64,000 nucleotides of DNA from an uncultured Clostridia bacterium (GCA_947595585.1 CANQET010000004.1:1-64000); one strand, 5' to 3'. Positions 35,374-45,327 are shown, numbered from the stretch's first letter. The notes: generated by a model not told the origin, from the letters alone. Numbers and translations: made by a program.

Positions 35374-36906
35374 TTATCTTTTCAGACGGTTGAGGGCACA
35401 ATTGCTTTCTACAAAATTAACGATTCGTTGATCCGCGTCGCTATGCGAAAGATCTATTCCTTGTACCCTTCCATTCCACCCAGGAAAATGCTCAATCGGC
35501 ATACCACAGTAGGCAATCGCAATACTGTCTTTGTCCATTTGCCCGTCATTTATGCGCTGTAGAAATTGCATATATTCGTTCTTTAGCCATGATTGTAAAT
35601 ATTCCTCATTCGAACAAACAACAACCATACACCTGCTTGTCAAAAGCGCATGCTGAATGAATGTATCATAATCAGCCCCTACCGCATTAAGCAAATCTCG
35701 CTCCGCATAAAACGGTTTATACCCCTCACTTTGCAAAAGATCGTAGATATATTCTGCATCGATGCTGTCCTGGGTCACTCCTCCATTTCCGTCGCTTATT
35801 TTTACACAAAGGAAACAGTCATAATCTGATTCTATTTTGGAAATTGACTTGGGTTGAGGCTGAGGCTGGGATTTTTGCGCAAGAACAGGGGCTTGTGTTA
35901 CTTTGGGGCTTTGGGCGGGGGCCTGTGTGGTTTTATCGAAGCCGTATTCATGATCGAGGAGCCGCTTTAATACATCTTCGGGCGTACGGGCATATTCGAG
36001 ATTCTCGAAAAATTTTTCCAACAAGTACTTCGCGCCCATCGTCGTCTTGCCGTTATCGCTTGCGGGGCGATATTCCACGCGGTAGATCTCCGGCAAATGA
36101 TCGCGGAAATAGGGAAGCTCCACCCCGAGCGCATCGCAACTGCGGTCCCGCGAATTTCCTGTGGAAATAAACACCACGCTCTTGCAACTGCGCATGGCGG
36201 TCTCGAGGAGGCGCTGATAATTCTCGGCCGCCCCCTTCCCGTGGCGAAGGTTGCGCAACGCCACAAAGCAACTGAATCCCTCGCCTTCCAAAAAGTCTGT
36301 GAGTTCGTTGACTTCGGCCATATCCTTGCTTGAATAGGCGATGAAGACGTCGCGCGGAAGATCGGCATCGTATACGCCTTTATCGAGCTTTTCGGCCTCC
36401 TCCTCGATGCGGGAGGTGTACTTCGTGTATTCCCCGCTCGTAAAGATCCCCGACCGATGGGCGCGGTCGATAAAATCTTTCAATGCGCCTACGTTGCGCT
36501 TCTCGAGGGAGCGCAGCATGAAGTCACACACGGAAGAGAGGAAAAATTTATCCTGCTTTGCAACATCCGCGCGTTCGAGGAAGTGATTGACACTGCGTAC
36601 ATCTTCCTCGCAGGCCGCCGCATAGAAATTTGCCATGAAGTCGTCGGAGATATATTTTTTGACCTCACGTGCCCCCGCGATCACCTTCTCGCTGCTCACG
36701 TCTTCCGCGTGCACGGCATCGTAGAGCATGCGGCGGGCATTGGAAAGCATCTCCTGCTTTACCTCTCCGAGCGCCGCGAGAAGGGCTTCCTGATCGCTGA
36801 GGGTCTTTTCGCGTAACTCGCTGCCGCAATAACTGCAGATATAGACTCCGTTTTTCTCCACCAGATCGCCGCCGCAATTCGGGCAAGCAACAGCCGAAAG
36901 TTTCAT
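35374..36906 (-). CDS. Zinc ribbon protein with two TIR domains
   Basis: 510 residues, no membrane segment. An N-terminal zinc ribbon (Cys8, 11, 24, 27) and a helical region precede TIR domain 1 (about 185-310, beginning RDVFIAYSSKD) and, after a Gln/Pro-rich linker (about 325-357), TIR domain 2 (about 361-500, beginning DYDCFLCVKIS). Domain 2 closely resembles the TIR domain of the 19045-22917 protein. At the position of that protein's Glu210, domain 2 has Asp414 and domain 1 appears to have Tyr or Gln, so NAD-cleaving activity is doubtful. It may be a scaffold or signalling partner. AAAGGAG precedes the start, and it lies 33 bases after trmFO in a housekeeping gene string. Confidence 0.82.
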   Translation of the reverse strand: MKLSAVACPNCGGDLVEKNGVYICSYCGSELREKTLSDQEALLAALGEVKQEMLSNARRMLYDAVHAEDVSSEKVIAGAREVKKYISDDFMANFYAAACEEDVRSVNHFLERADVAKQDKFFLSSVCDFMLRSLEKRNVGALKDFIDRAHRSGIFTSGEYTKYTSRIEEEAEKLDKGVYDADLPRDVFIAYSSKDMAEVNELTDFLEGEGFSCFVALRNLRHGKGAAENYQRLLETAMRSCKSVVFISTGNSRDRSCDALGVELPYFRDHLPEIYRVEYRPASDNGKTTMGAKYLLEKFFENLEYARTPEDVLKRLLDHEYGFDKTTQAPAQSPKVTQAPVLAQKSQPQPQPKSISKIESDYDCFLCVKISDGNGGVTQDSIDAEYIYDLLQSEGYKPFYAERDLLNAVGADYDTFIQHALLTSRCMVVVCSNEEYLQSWLKNEYMQFLQRINDGQMDKDSIAIAYCGMPIEHFPGWNGRVQGIDLSHSDADQRIVNFVESNCALNRLKR

Positions 36907-36939
36907 AGCCTCTCCTTTGTTTTTCTCTTATTTTTCTGT

Positions 36940-38220
36940 TTATAGCCCGAGCGCGGCACGATACGCTTCGATATCGTTCAGGGAGCGTTCGGCGAGAAGA
37001 CGGCGGCGGGAGCGCTTATCGCGGACTTCCTCGAAGCCGCCCGCGAGGACGCCGTAGTTGGCGTTCATGGGCTGAAAATTCGAATTGGGGGCGGAAATAT
37101 AGCGGCAAAGCGCGCCGCAGACCGTCGTAGACGGGGGGACGATCGTCTCCTTTCCCATCTGCCGCCGCCACGCATGGATGCCCGCAAGAAGCCCCGAAGC
37201 CGCACTCTCGACATAGCCTTCGACGCCCGTCATCTGCCCTGCGAAGAAGAGCGTGGGGCAATCGCGGGACGAGAGGTCTGCATTGAGGCACTTGGGCGAT
37301 TCGAGGTAGGTATTGCGGTGCATGACGCCGTATCGCTCGAACTCGGCCGCATGGAGGGCGGGGATCATCGAGAACACCCGCTTCTGTTCGCCGAATTTGA
37401 GGTTGGTCTGGCAGCCGACGAGGTTGTAGCTCGTGCCCGCCGCATTCTCCTTGCGGAGCTGTAAAACCGCATAGGGCCTCCCCCCTTCCCACGAAAGCCC
37501 CACGGGTTTGAAGGGGCCGAAGCGGAGGGTATCTTCCCCCCGTGCTGCCATGACTTCAATGGGCATGCAGCCCTCGAAGATCTCGCCGCGCTCGAAGTCG
37601 TGCAGCTCGGCCCGCTCGGCCGAGACGAGCTCCCGCCAAAACGCCGTGTATTCCTCCCGCGTCATGGGGCAGTTGAGATAGTCCCCCGTGCCGTTTCCGT
37701 AGCGGTCCTGCGTGAAGGTATGGGCAAGATCGAGGCTCTCCGCCGAGACGATGGGCGCCGAGGCATCGAAGAAGTGCAGGGCGCCGTAGCGCGCTTCGAT
37801 CGCGACAAAGAGCCCGCCCGAAGTGAGCGGACCCGTGGCAACGATCCCCTCCGCGGGAAGCTGTTCTTCCTCACGGCTCAAGACCGTAATGTTCGGATGG
37901 GTGCGTAAAACGCGGGTGACGTACCCCGAAAATTTCTCTCTGTCTACGGCAAGGGCGCCGCCCGCGGGGACGCGGGAAGCCTCCGCCGCCCGCATCGTGA
38001 GCGACCCCAAGCGGCGCATCTCCTCCTTGAGGAGGCCGCAGGCGTTGCCGAAGACATCGTCGCTCTTTAGGGAATTGGAGCAGACGAGCTCGCACAGATC
38101 CGCACTCGCATGGGCGGGCGTGCAATTGGGCTTCATATCGATGAGCTCTACCTTCACCCCGTGTTCGGCGAGAAAGTAGGCCGCCTCGCTGCCCGCAAGC
38201 CCGGCGCCGACGATCTTCAC
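36940..38220 (-). CDS. trmFO: tRNA (uracil-54-C5) methyltransferase, folate-dependent
   Basis: 426 residues. It uses methylene-tetrahydrofolate and FADH2 to make ribothymidine at position 54 of tRNA. The N-terminal FAD-binding motif is VGAGLAGSEAAYFLAEHG (about 4-21), followed by the family signatures IDMKP and ELVCSNSLKSDD with its conserved cysteine. The C-terminal region contains LFFAGQMTGVEGYVESAASG. It overlaps topA by 4 bases (ATGA), the classic topA-trmFO coupling of Firmicutes. Confidence 0.96.
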   Translation of the reverse strand: MKIVGAGLAGSEAAYFLAEHGVKVELIDMKPNCTPAHASADLCELVCSNSLKSDDVFGNACGLLKEEMRRLGSLTMRAAEASRVPAGGALAVDREKFSGYVTRVLRTHPNITVLSREEEQLPAEGIVATGPLTSGGLFVAIEARYGALHFFDASAPIVSAESLDLAHTFTQDRYGNGTGDYLNCPMTREEYTAFWRELVSAERAELHDFERGEIFEGCMPIEVMAARGEDTLRFGPFKPVGLSWEGGRPYAVLQLRKENAAGTSYNLVGCQTNLKFGEQKRVFSMIPALHAAEFERYGVMHRNTYLESPKCLNADLSSRDCPTLFFAGQMTGVEGYVESAASGLLAGIHAWRRQMGKETIVPPSTTVCGALCRYISAPNSNFQPMNANYGVLAGGFEEVRDKRSRRRLLAERSLNDIEAYRAALGL

Positions 38221-40433
38221 GCCTTCTTCCCCCGCGGCTTCTTTTCGGACGGGACCTTATAGGAACAATCGCGGTTGGAGCAGCGGACGTTGCCGCGCGC
38301 CGTCTTCACGAGCGCCCCGCCGCAATTCGGGCATTTGTCGCCCGTGGGGACGTCCCAGCTCATAAATTTGCATACGGGGTACCCGCTGCAGCCGTAATAC
38401 GTCTTGCCCGTGCGGGTCTTGAGCCGCTTGGTGGGCTTGCCGCATTCGGGGCAGACCCCCTCAAATACTTCGTCCGCGGGCGGTTCGCCGTAGGGCAGGG
38501 TAGACTTGCAGGCGGGATAATTGGGGCAGGCGAGGAATTTGCCGTATCTGCCGCTCTTGATGACCATCTGCGCGCCGCACTTGGGGCAGGCGGTATCCGA
38601 GAGTTCGGCTTCCCCCTCGCTCACGATGTTGGAGCAGGCGGGGTAGTTGGAACAGGCGAGGTACTTGCCGTATTTGCCCGTCTTGCGGACCATGGGCGAG
38701 CCGCATTTCTCGCAGCGGATCTCGGTAACCTCGTCGCCGTCCGTCGAAGCCGCACGCAGCTGTGCCTCGAAGGGCGGGTAGAAGGCGGCGATGATGCTCC
38801 GCCAATCCTTTCCGCCTTCCTCGATCTCATCGAGCTTCTCCTCCATATCGGCGGTGAAGCCGACGTCCATGACGTCCGTGAAGTATTGCACGAGCATATC
38901 CGTGATGCGGTAGGCGATCTCGGTCGGCTTCATATACTTGCCGTCTTTCTCGACATATTTGCGCTTGGTGAGCACCGAGATGATGGAGGCGTACGTCGAG
39001 GGGCGCCCGATGCCCTTATCTTCCATCGCCTTGACGAGGGATGCATCCGTATAGCGGACGGGTGGCTTGGTGAATTTTTGCTCCGCATCGACGCCGAGCG
39101 CGTTCAGGGGCGCTCCCTCTTCGAGCGGGGGAAGCAGGCCCTTTGCTTCGTCTTCATCGGGGCTGCGGAAATCGGCGTAGACGGCGGTAAAGCCCGCAAA
39201 CTTGAGGGCCCTGCCGCTCGCACGGAATCCGTATGCCCCGTTCTCGATCTCGATCTGCATCACGTCGTATTGCGCTTCGGACATCTGCGAGGCGACAAAG
39301 CGGTCGTAGATGAGTTTGTAGACGTTGTAGTGCTTCTTATCGAGGAGCTTCTTGACGGACTCGGGCGTACGGGAAAGGTCGATGGGACGGATGGCCTCGT
39401 GCGCATCCTGCGCTCCCTTCTTGGAGGCGTAGAAGTTGGGCTTCTCGGGAAGATATTCCTTCCCGTATTTCTCCGCGATATACTCCCGTGCCGCCGCCTG
39501 TGCTTCGGCGGAGACGCGCGTCGAATCGGTTCGGATATAGGTGACGAACGCGACATGCCCCTCTTTATCGAGGTCCATGCCCTCATAGAGGTGCTGCGCC
39601 ATGAGCATGGTCTCGGGCGCCGTCATGCCGAGTTTGTTGGAGGCGTCCTGCTGGAGGGTGGACGTCGTGAAGGGGGCGGGCGCATGGGACCGCGCGACCG
39701 TCTTCTTCACGCTGAGGACTTTATACTGCCCCGCGGCGAGGGCGGCGAGGATGGCATCCGCCTCTTTTTTCGACCCCACCTTACACTTTTTGCCGTTCTT
39801 CTTCTCGAGAAGGGCACGGAAGGAGGGATACTGCTCCCCGAGGTCCTGCAGCTGGGCGGCGATCGTCCAATACTCTTCGGGCACGAAGGCAAGGATCTCC
39901 CGCTCCCGCTCGACGACGAGCCGTAGCGCGACCGATTGCACCCTGCCCGCCGAGAGCCCGTTTTGGATCTTGTTGTTGAGAAGGGGCGAAAGCTTGTAGC
40001 CGACGAGGCGGTCGAGCACCCGCCGCGCCTGCTGGGCGTCGACGAGGTTGTAGTCGATCCTGCGGGGATGCTGCAGCGCATACTTCACCGCCTTGGGCGA
40101 GATCTCGTTGAATTCGATGCGGTTGGCCCCGTCTTCGGGAAGGCCCAAGACCGTCTGAAGATGCCACGAGATCGCTTCCCCCTCGCGGTCGGGGTCGGTC
40201 GCGAGATAGACGCGCCCCGCACGGGAAGCCTCCTCCGTGAGACGGCGGATGACCTCCTCTTTTCCGGGAGAAGTGACATAGCGGGGTTCGTAGTTGTGTT
40301 CGACGGAGACGCCGAGCTTCTTGGGCGGAAGGTCGCGGATGTGGCCGCCCGAAGCGTCCACGCGGTAGCTGCCGCCAAGATACCTTGCGATCGTCTTGGC
40401 CTTGGAGGGTGATTCCACAATGATAAGATCCAT
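38217..40433 (-). CDS. topA: DNA topoisomerase I
   Basis: 738 residues. Type IA topoisomerase relaxing negative supercoils. It has the Toprim domain (LIIVESPSKAKTI and the DPDREGEAISWH acidic motif) and the active-site tyrosine in VTYIRTDSTRVS (about residue 300). Four C-terminal zinc ribbons follow from about 575: CEKCGSPM, CPKCGAQM, CPECGKPT and CPNCGGAL, each with a second Cys pair such as CSNYPAC. The basic tail is KKPRGKKA. It lies between dprA (25-base gap) and trmFO (4-base overlap). Confidence 0.97.
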   Translation of the reverse strand: MDLIIVESPSKAKTIARYLGGSYRVDASGGHIRDLPPKKLGVSVEHNYEPRYVTSPGKEEVIRRLTEEASRAGRVYLATDPDREGEAISWHLQTVLGLPEDGANRIEFNEISPKAVKYALQHPRRIDYNLVDAQQARRVLDRLVGYKLSPLLNNKIQNGLSAGRVQSVALRLVVEREREILAFVPEEYWTIAAQLQDLGEQYPSFRALLEKKNGKKCKVGSKKEADAILAALAAGQYKVLSVKKTVARSHAPAPFTTSTLQQDASNKLGMTAPETMLMAQHLYEGMDLDKEGHVAFVTYIRTDSTRVSAEAQAAAREYIAEKYGKEYLPEKPNFYASKKGAQDAHEAIRPIDLSRTPESVKKLLDKKHYNVYKLIYDRFVASQMSEAQYDVMQIEIENGAYGFRASGRALKFAGFTAVYADFRSPDEDEAKGLLPPLEEGAPLNALGVDAEQKFTKPPVRYTDASLVKAMEDKGIGRPSTYASIISVLTKRKYVEKDGKYMKPTEIAYRITDMLVQYFTDVMDVGFTADMEEKLDEIEEGGKDWRSIIAAFYPPFEAQLRAASTDGDEVTEIRCEKCGSPMVRKTGKYGKYLACSNYPACSNIVSEGEAELSDTACPKCGAQMVIKSGRYGKFLACPNYPACKSTLPYGEPPADEVFEGVCPECGKPTKRLKTRTGKTYYGCSGYPVCKFMSWDVPTGDKCPNCGGALVKTARGNVRCSNRDCSYKVPSEKKPRGKKA

Positions 40434-40458
40434 ATTAAACCTCTTGTTTTTTTACGTT

Positions 40459-41523
40459 TCAGACCGCTGCGTAGCGGTTTCCGCCCGCCTTCACGGCGAG
40501 CCCCTTGAGCTCGAGCGCCGAGAGATGGGCGCTTGCCTCGAAGACCTGCATCCCCGCCCGCTCGGCAAGCACGGCGAGGTGGGCTTCTCCGACCTCTTTG
40601 AGCAGTGCGAGCAGCTTTTCTTCCCCCGCCGAAAGGGGCGGAAGTTCCTTTTCTTGGGACGCAAATCCGTAGTATGAGAGAATATCTTCGGCCTCGGTGA
40701 CGAGGTACGCCCCCTTCTTGATGAGGTCGTTGCACCCCTCTCCGTGCACGGAGCCGACGTTGTGCGGAAAGGCGAAGACGTCCCGCCCGAAGTCGAGGGC
40801 GCAATTCGCCGTGATGAGCGCCCCGCTGCGCCTTGCCGCGGAGACGACGAGCACTCCCTCCGCAAGCCCCGCGAGAAGGCGGTTGCGCGCATGGAAGGAA
40901 TACTTCTTCGCCTCTTCCCCGGGGAGAAGTTCGGAAAGGAGCAGGCCCGAGGCGCGGATCTTCTCCTTGAGTGAAGCATGCGCCGCGGGATAGCACATAT
41001 CCAGTCCGCACGGAAGCACGCTGATGAGGTTTCCGCGGGGCATGGCCCCCTCAATCGCGGCGAGGTCTCCCCCCTCCGCGAGCCCCGTGACGACCGCAAA
41101 GCGGGAAGCGATCTCCCCGCTCACCTTGGCGGCGAGCTTCTCGGCCCAAGGCGGCGTGATGCGGGAGCCGACGACGCAGAACTTCCTCGCCCGCAGAAGC
41201 TCCCTGTTCCCCGCGCCGAAGAGCGCAAGCGGGGGCGTGGAGATCTGTTTGAGGGCCTCGGGGTAGTCCTCCGAGAGGAGCGTGACGGCAAAGTATCCCT
41301 TCTTTGCGAGGGAGGCAAGGAAGGCGTCGGCCTCCCGTTCCCGCACGCTGCGGGGCGGAAGGACGGATAGTGCGGCCTCGGGAAAGATCTCTTCGGCACG
41401 GGCGATGAGTTCGGCGGGCGGCGCGGCGCGCAATGCGGCGACGCGCGCACGGTAATCGAGATGCGTGCACCCGATGAGCCAGAGATATCCGCGTTCCTCT
41501 TCCGTGATCCGCATGACGCTCAC
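40459..41523 (-). CDS. dprA: DNA-processing protein DprA
   Basis: 354 residues. DprA binds incoming single-stranded DNA and loads RecA in natural transformation. The Rossmann-like domain shows VVGSRITPPWAEKLA, GLAEGGDLAAIEGA (normally SGLARGIDxAAH), and a nucleotide-binding stretch LISVLPCGLDMCYPAAH followed by GLLLSELLPG. A helical N-terminal SAM-like part and a C-terminal winged helix (last 65 residues) are present. The GTG at 41523 overlaps the comM stop (GTGA); an alternative ATG lies 9 bases on. Together with comM this suggests a transformation ability or its remnant. Confidence 0.93.
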   Translation of the reverse strand: MSVMRITEEERGYLWLIGCTHLDYRARVAALRAAPPAELIARAEEIFPEAALSVLPPRSVREREADAFLASLAKKGYFAVTLLSEDYPEALKQISTPPLALFGAGNRELLRARKFCVVGSRITPPWAEKLAAKVSGEIASRFAVVTGLAEGGDLAAIEGAMPRGNLISVLPCGLDMCYPAAHASLKEKIRASGLLLSELLPGEEAKKYSFHARNRLLAGLAEGVLVVSAARRSGALITANCALDFGRDVFAFPHNVGSVHGEGCNDLIKKGAYLVTEAEDILSYYGFASQEKELPPLSAGEEKLLALLKEVGEAHLAVLAERAGMQVFEASAHLSALELKGLAVKAGGNRYAAV

Positions 41524-43043
41524 CCGATCTTATCGAAGATCCTGTAGGAGACGGCTTCGAAGACGTGCTTGGGGCGGATCGCCTCGGAATGATCGAGATC
41601 GGCGATCGTCCTTGCGACCTTGATGATACGGGAACGTGCCCGTGCGGAGAGGTGCATGCGCTCGAAGGCGGCGCGGAGGATATCGTCCCCCTCGCGGTCG
41701 AGCATGCAATACTCGGCGAGCTCGCGCTCCCCCATCTCGGCGTTGGTGCGGATGCCCGCTTCCTCGAAGCGGCAAGCCTGGATGCGCCGCGCTTCCTCCA
41801 CTCTCCCCTTCACGGCTTCGGAATTTTCCCTGACTTCGCCCGAAGTGAGGTCGTCGTAGCCGATATCGTCGACTTCGACCTGCAGATCGATCCTGTCGAG
41901 CAGGGGCCCCGAGATCTTTCTGCGGTACCTGCGGATCTCGGCGGGCGTGCACGAACAAGTCCGCTCGGAAGAACCGTAGTTGCCGCAAGGGCAGGGATTC
42001 ATGCTCGCGCAGAGCATGAAACGGGCAGGGAAGGTGACCGTACCGCCCGCACGGGAGACGGTGATCTTCCCGTCTTCGAGGGGCTGGCGGAGGGCCTCGA
42101 GCGTAGAGCGCTTATATTCGGGGAGCTCATCCAAGAAGAGGACGCCCCCGTGTGCAAGGGAGATTTCCCCGGGGTGGATGATCTTGTTGCCGCCGCCGCA
42201 CATGGAGACGGTCGTGGCCGTGTGGTGCGGGGTACGGAAGGGGCGTTCGGTGACGATCCCCTCTTCCCCCAAGACCCCCGCGACCGAGTGGATCTTGGTG
42301 ATCTCGAGCGCTTCATCGAAGGTGAGATCGGACATGATCGTGGGAAGACAGCGGGCGAGCATGGTCTTGCCCGTCCCGGGAGGCCCCACCATGAGCAGGT
42401 TGTGTCCGCCCGCGACGGCGATCTCGATCGCACGCCGCGCCATGGGCTGTCCCTTCACGTAGGCGAGATCGGTCGTCGACCTGCTCCCCGCATGGGGGAC
42501 GAACTGCGCCGTCTCGAGCGGGGCGATGGGCGCCGTACCCATGATGTGCCCGACGACTTCGTTGAGCGTCGCCGCGGGATAGATCTCCGCGCCGCCCATG
42601 AAGCGGGCTTCGCTCGCATTGCCCGCAGGGACGATGAAGCGGGTAAACCCGTGCCCCTTGGCGGAAATAAGGATGGGCAGGATGCCCGCGACGGGGCGTA
42701 CATCGCCGTTCAGGGCGAGTTCGCCCAAGAAGACGACGTCCTTCACGTCTGCCCCGACGAGCTGCTCGCTCGCCTTCAGAAGGCTGATGGCGACGGCAAG
42801 ATCGAACGAGGCGCCCTCCTTCTTGATATCCGCGGGTGCGAAGTTGATCGTGATGCGGTTCATGGGGAAGAGCAGCCCGCTGTTCTTCAGCGCAGAGCGT
42901 ACGCGCTCCTTGCTCTCCTTGACGGCGGCATCGGGAAGCCCCACCATATCGTAGGAGGGGACGCCCTTGTTGACGTCCGTCTCCACTTCCACGGGGACCC
43001 CCTCAAGCCCGTTCAGTGCATAACATACGATCTTGGCGATCAT
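41520..43043 (-). CDS. comM: Mg-chelatase-like ATPase ComM (YifB)
   Basis: 507 residues. Hexameric helicase that drives branch migration of incoming DNA during natural transformation. The N-terminal S5-fold ChlI domain starts MIAKIVCYALNGLEGVPVEVE; the AAA+ part contains Walker A MVGPPGTGKTM (about 217-227), Walker B GVLFLDELPEY and a zinc-binding insertion CPCGNYGSSERTCSC. The C-terminal Mg-chelatase lid includes SARARSRIIKVARTIADL. It overlaps dprA by 4 bases, an arrangement often seen in Clostridia. Confidence 0.95.
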   Translation of the reverse strand: MIAKIVCYALNGLEGVPVEVETDVNKGVPSYDMVGLPDAAVKESKERVRSALKNSGLLFPMNRITINFAPADIKKEGASFDLAVAISLLKASEQLVGADVKDVVFLGELALNGDVRPVAGILPILISAKGHGFTRFIVPAGNASEARFMGGAEIYPAATLNEVVGHIMGTAPIAPLETAQFVPHAGSRSTTDLAYVKGQPMARRAIEIAVAGGHNLLMVGPPGTGKTMLARCLPTIMSDLTFDEALEITKIHSVAGVLGEEGIVTERPFRTPHHTATTVSMCGGGNKIIHPGEISLAHGGVLFLDELPEYKRSTLEALRQPLEDGKITVSRAGGTVTFPARFMLCASMNPCPCGNYGSSERTCSCTPAEIRRYRRKISGPLLDRIDLQVEVDDIGYDDLTSGEVRENSEAVKGRVEEARRIQACRFEEAGIRTNAEMGERELAEYCMLDREGDDILRAAFERMHLSARARSRIIKVARTIADLDHSEAIRPKHVFEAVSYRIFDKIG

Positions 43044-43079
43044 AGTTTTCCTCCTCTATGTTATTTCGGCGATCGGATC

Positions 43080-45215
43080 TTACCCGATGAGCGAAGTCTG
43101 AAAGCTCGCGGGAAGCGGGATCGAGAACACGAAGACGGCGGTGAGCGCAAAGCCCACGGCGAGCAATACGATGTAGACGATCTCTGCGATCTTAAGTGCC
43201 TTGGTATAGCGATCGGGGTAGGTCTCCCCGAAGATCGTCGCGCCGAGCAGGAAGCAGAAGACGAGGAAGAGGACGACGAAGGCTGCGGCGCCCTTTACGG
43301 CAAGGGCGGCGATCATCGAAAGAAGCAGTCCGCCGAGCAGGATCGCATACCTGCGCAGGCCGGCACGCCACTTCTTATCGTGCTCCTTTTGCAGGCAGAG
43401 CGTGATGATGCGGTAGATCGCGATGCCCACGCCCATCGCGCCGACGAGCAGGGCGACGGGGTTGACGACGGCGGCGGTCACGGCGTACATCGTGCCTTCG
43501 CCGCGGAACAAAATGCGGAAGATATTCCACGCATTCTCCCCCATGTATGCATTTGTGCCCGTAAATCCGCCCGCGAAGAGCTTCCACGCGAACAGGAACA
43601 CGTTGCCCTTGGGGAGGGCGGGATCATCGAACAGTTTCAGGTAGACGAAGTAGGAGGGCAGCATGCCGATGAGCGCGAAGAAGAAGGTCCCGAAGATGAT
43701 CCCGAGCGCAAAGAGCGCGGGAGCCGCGGTGTTGCGGAAGCGGTACTCGGCGACCACTTTACCCGCACGCTGTGCAGGCGTCTCGGGTTCTGTCTCCTCC
43801 GAAGCGGGCTCCTCGGGCGTTTCCGCAGGCGCGAGGGCCTTTTCAAGGGCATACTTTCTCGCCCTGCTCTGGCGGACCATGCCGCAGACGAAGAGCGCCA
43901 CGACGCCGGCGAGCGGGATCGCAAATGCCCCGTTCACGCACATCGCCATCCCGCCGAAGACGCCCGCCGCAAGCAGGGGCACCACATGCAGGAAGTTCGC
44001 CTTCGCGATGCCGTTCGCGTAGAAGCGGTGTACGAGGTCGAGCGCGCACACGAAGAAGAAGACTCCGAGCATAAGGGGCGTGCCGAGGTGCCCGTAGGCA
44101 AAGAACATCCCCGAGAGCCCGAAGGTAAGCGCAAACAGGAAGCCCGCACGTTCGCTCTTCGTGAGGCGGACGAGAAGGCGGGAGAGCACGACGAGCGCTC
44201 CGAACGCCGCGAGCATGGGGAAGAAGCGCAGCCCGAAGGGGCTCATGCCGAACATCAGCGTGCCGAGGGCGAGAAGGTCCGTCCCGAAGGCGCCGTAGAT
44301 GCGGTCTGCGTAGTAGACGTCGATGGATTCCCCCGAAGCGTCGGCGGAATACTCGCTCCCGCGGCGCATTTCGGCGATCGTCATGAGCGAGGCCGTCTCT
44401 TCCCGGGAAAATCTCGAATAGGAAGACTGCCCGCCGAACGTCGTCGCGTCCACCTTGCGGGCCATGAGCGGCGTCCCCTCTTCCACGGCTTTCGGCGCAT
44501 AGTTGAGATCGCCGTCGAGCAGGGCCGCGGCGCGCGTACGGGCCGCCTCCGCGCTCTCCTCGGGCGTCGGCGTCGCCTCATAGATGTAGGCGGGGATGAT
44601 GTAGTATTCCCCCGTCCCGCCCGAAGATGCGGAATTATCGATCTCCTCGCCCACGAACACGACTTCGTTGATGAGCACGTTGGGGCAGGATTCGAAGACG
44701 GAGAGACGGTAGTAGGAATACGTGCTCACCGCACTGCCCGTGTTGATCGCAAAGCCCGAGACGTAGCGGAAGAAGACGTCTTGCGCATCGGCCGCCGCGG
44801 CGCTCTCCCCCTCTTTTTCGGGAAGGGGATCTTCGAAATTTGCAAACGTCGCGTCGACGGCCGAGGAGAAGGTCTCGCCCGAAGTGCTGCGCTCGAGGCG
44901 GAGCTTCGCGGGCACCGTCTCTTCCCCGTAGATGACGGCGAGGTTGACGTAGACGGAATCGATCCGAAGGCCGATGGTCTCGGTCGTGCCGTCGTCCTTC
45001 GTGCGGGAAGGGTTCTTGAGGCGGAACACGACGGAGGGCGCAAGAAGATCGCTCGACTGCTTGCGCAAAAGGGCATAGGCCTCACCCGTATCGCGGACGG
45101 AGCCGAGCGTCGCAAGCCCTGCCGCGAGCAAGACGACGAGGAGAATGAGGAAGGCACGGAAATATCCGCTGAGCTTCTTCCATTTCCCGTAGGGAGCTGC
45201 AAGGAAATTTTTCAT
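43080..45215 (-). CDS. Polytopic GT-C/PMT-like glycosyltransferase-type membrane protein
   Basis: 711 residues. One N-terminal helix (about 18-42) is followed by an extracytosolic beta-rich domain of about 200 residues, then at least ten hydrophobic segments from about 310. The motif DRIYGAFGTDLLALGTLMFG and FFPMLAAFGALVVLSRLLVRLTKSERAG resemble the front helices of GT39 (PMT-type) polyprenyl-phosphate-dependent glycosyltransferases. A cytosolic Ala/Glu/Pro-rich loop lies at about 475-505. The usual acidic catalytic motif is not clear, so activity is unsure. It has its own promoter and lies between rplS and comM. Confidence 0.6.
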   Translation of the reverse strand: MKNFLAAPYGKWKKLSGYFRAFLILLVVLLAAGLATLGSVRDTGEAYALLRKQSSDLLAPSVVFRLKNPSRTKDDGTTETIGLRIDSVYVNLAVIYGEETVPAKLRLERSTSGETFSSAVDATFANFEDPLPEKEGESAAAADAQDVFFRYVSGFAINTGSAVSTYSYYRLSVFESCPNVLINEVVFVGEEIDNSASSGGTGEYYIIPAYIYEATPTPEESAEAARTRAAALLDGDLNYAPKAVEEGTPLMARKVDATTFGGQSSYSRFSREETASLMTIAEMRRGSEYSADASGESIDVYYADRIYGAFGTDLLALGTLMFGMSPFGLRFFPMLAAFGALVVLSRLLVRLTKSERAGFLFALTFGLSGMFFAYGHLGTPLMLGVFFFVCALDLVHRFYANGIAKANFLHVVPLLAAGVFGGMAMCVNGAFAIPLAGVVALFVCGMVRQSRARKYALEKALAPAETPEEPASEETEPETPAQRAGKVVAEYRFRNTAAPALFALGIIFGTFFFALIGMLPSYFVYLKLFDDPALPKGNVFLFAWKLFAGGFTGTNAYMGENAWNIFRILFRGEGTMYAVTAAVVNPVALLVGAMGVGIAIYRIITLCLQKEHDKKWRAGLRRYAILLGGLLLSMIAALAVKGAAAFVVLFLVFCFLLGATIFGETYPDRYTKALKIAEIVYIVLLAVGFALTAVFVFSIPLPASFQTSLIG

Positions 45216-45248
45216 GAGTCTTTATTCCTTATTATATTGGTAGTTCCT

Positions 45249-45277
45249 ATTCTAACCGATTCCATGCGAATTGTAAA
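45249..45277 (-). promoter_or_regulatory. Promoter for the GT-C-like gene and downstream operon
   Basis: Minus-strand TTTACA (45272-45277), 17-bp spacer, TAGAAT (45249-45254). The next strong terminator is far downstream, so it may also serve comM, dprA, topA and trmFO. Confidence 0.68.
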
Positions 45278-45327
45278 TTGATTTTTCGGCAATTTGCGAA
45301 AAAAATTTCATGGGCAGAAAAATTGCA

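Noticed and set aside
41565-45281. A 1238-codon plus-strand open frame across comM and the GT-C-like gene
   Set aside because: Antisense shadow of confidently assigned genes; it has no domain, no plausible start signal and biased Arg/Asp/Gly composition.
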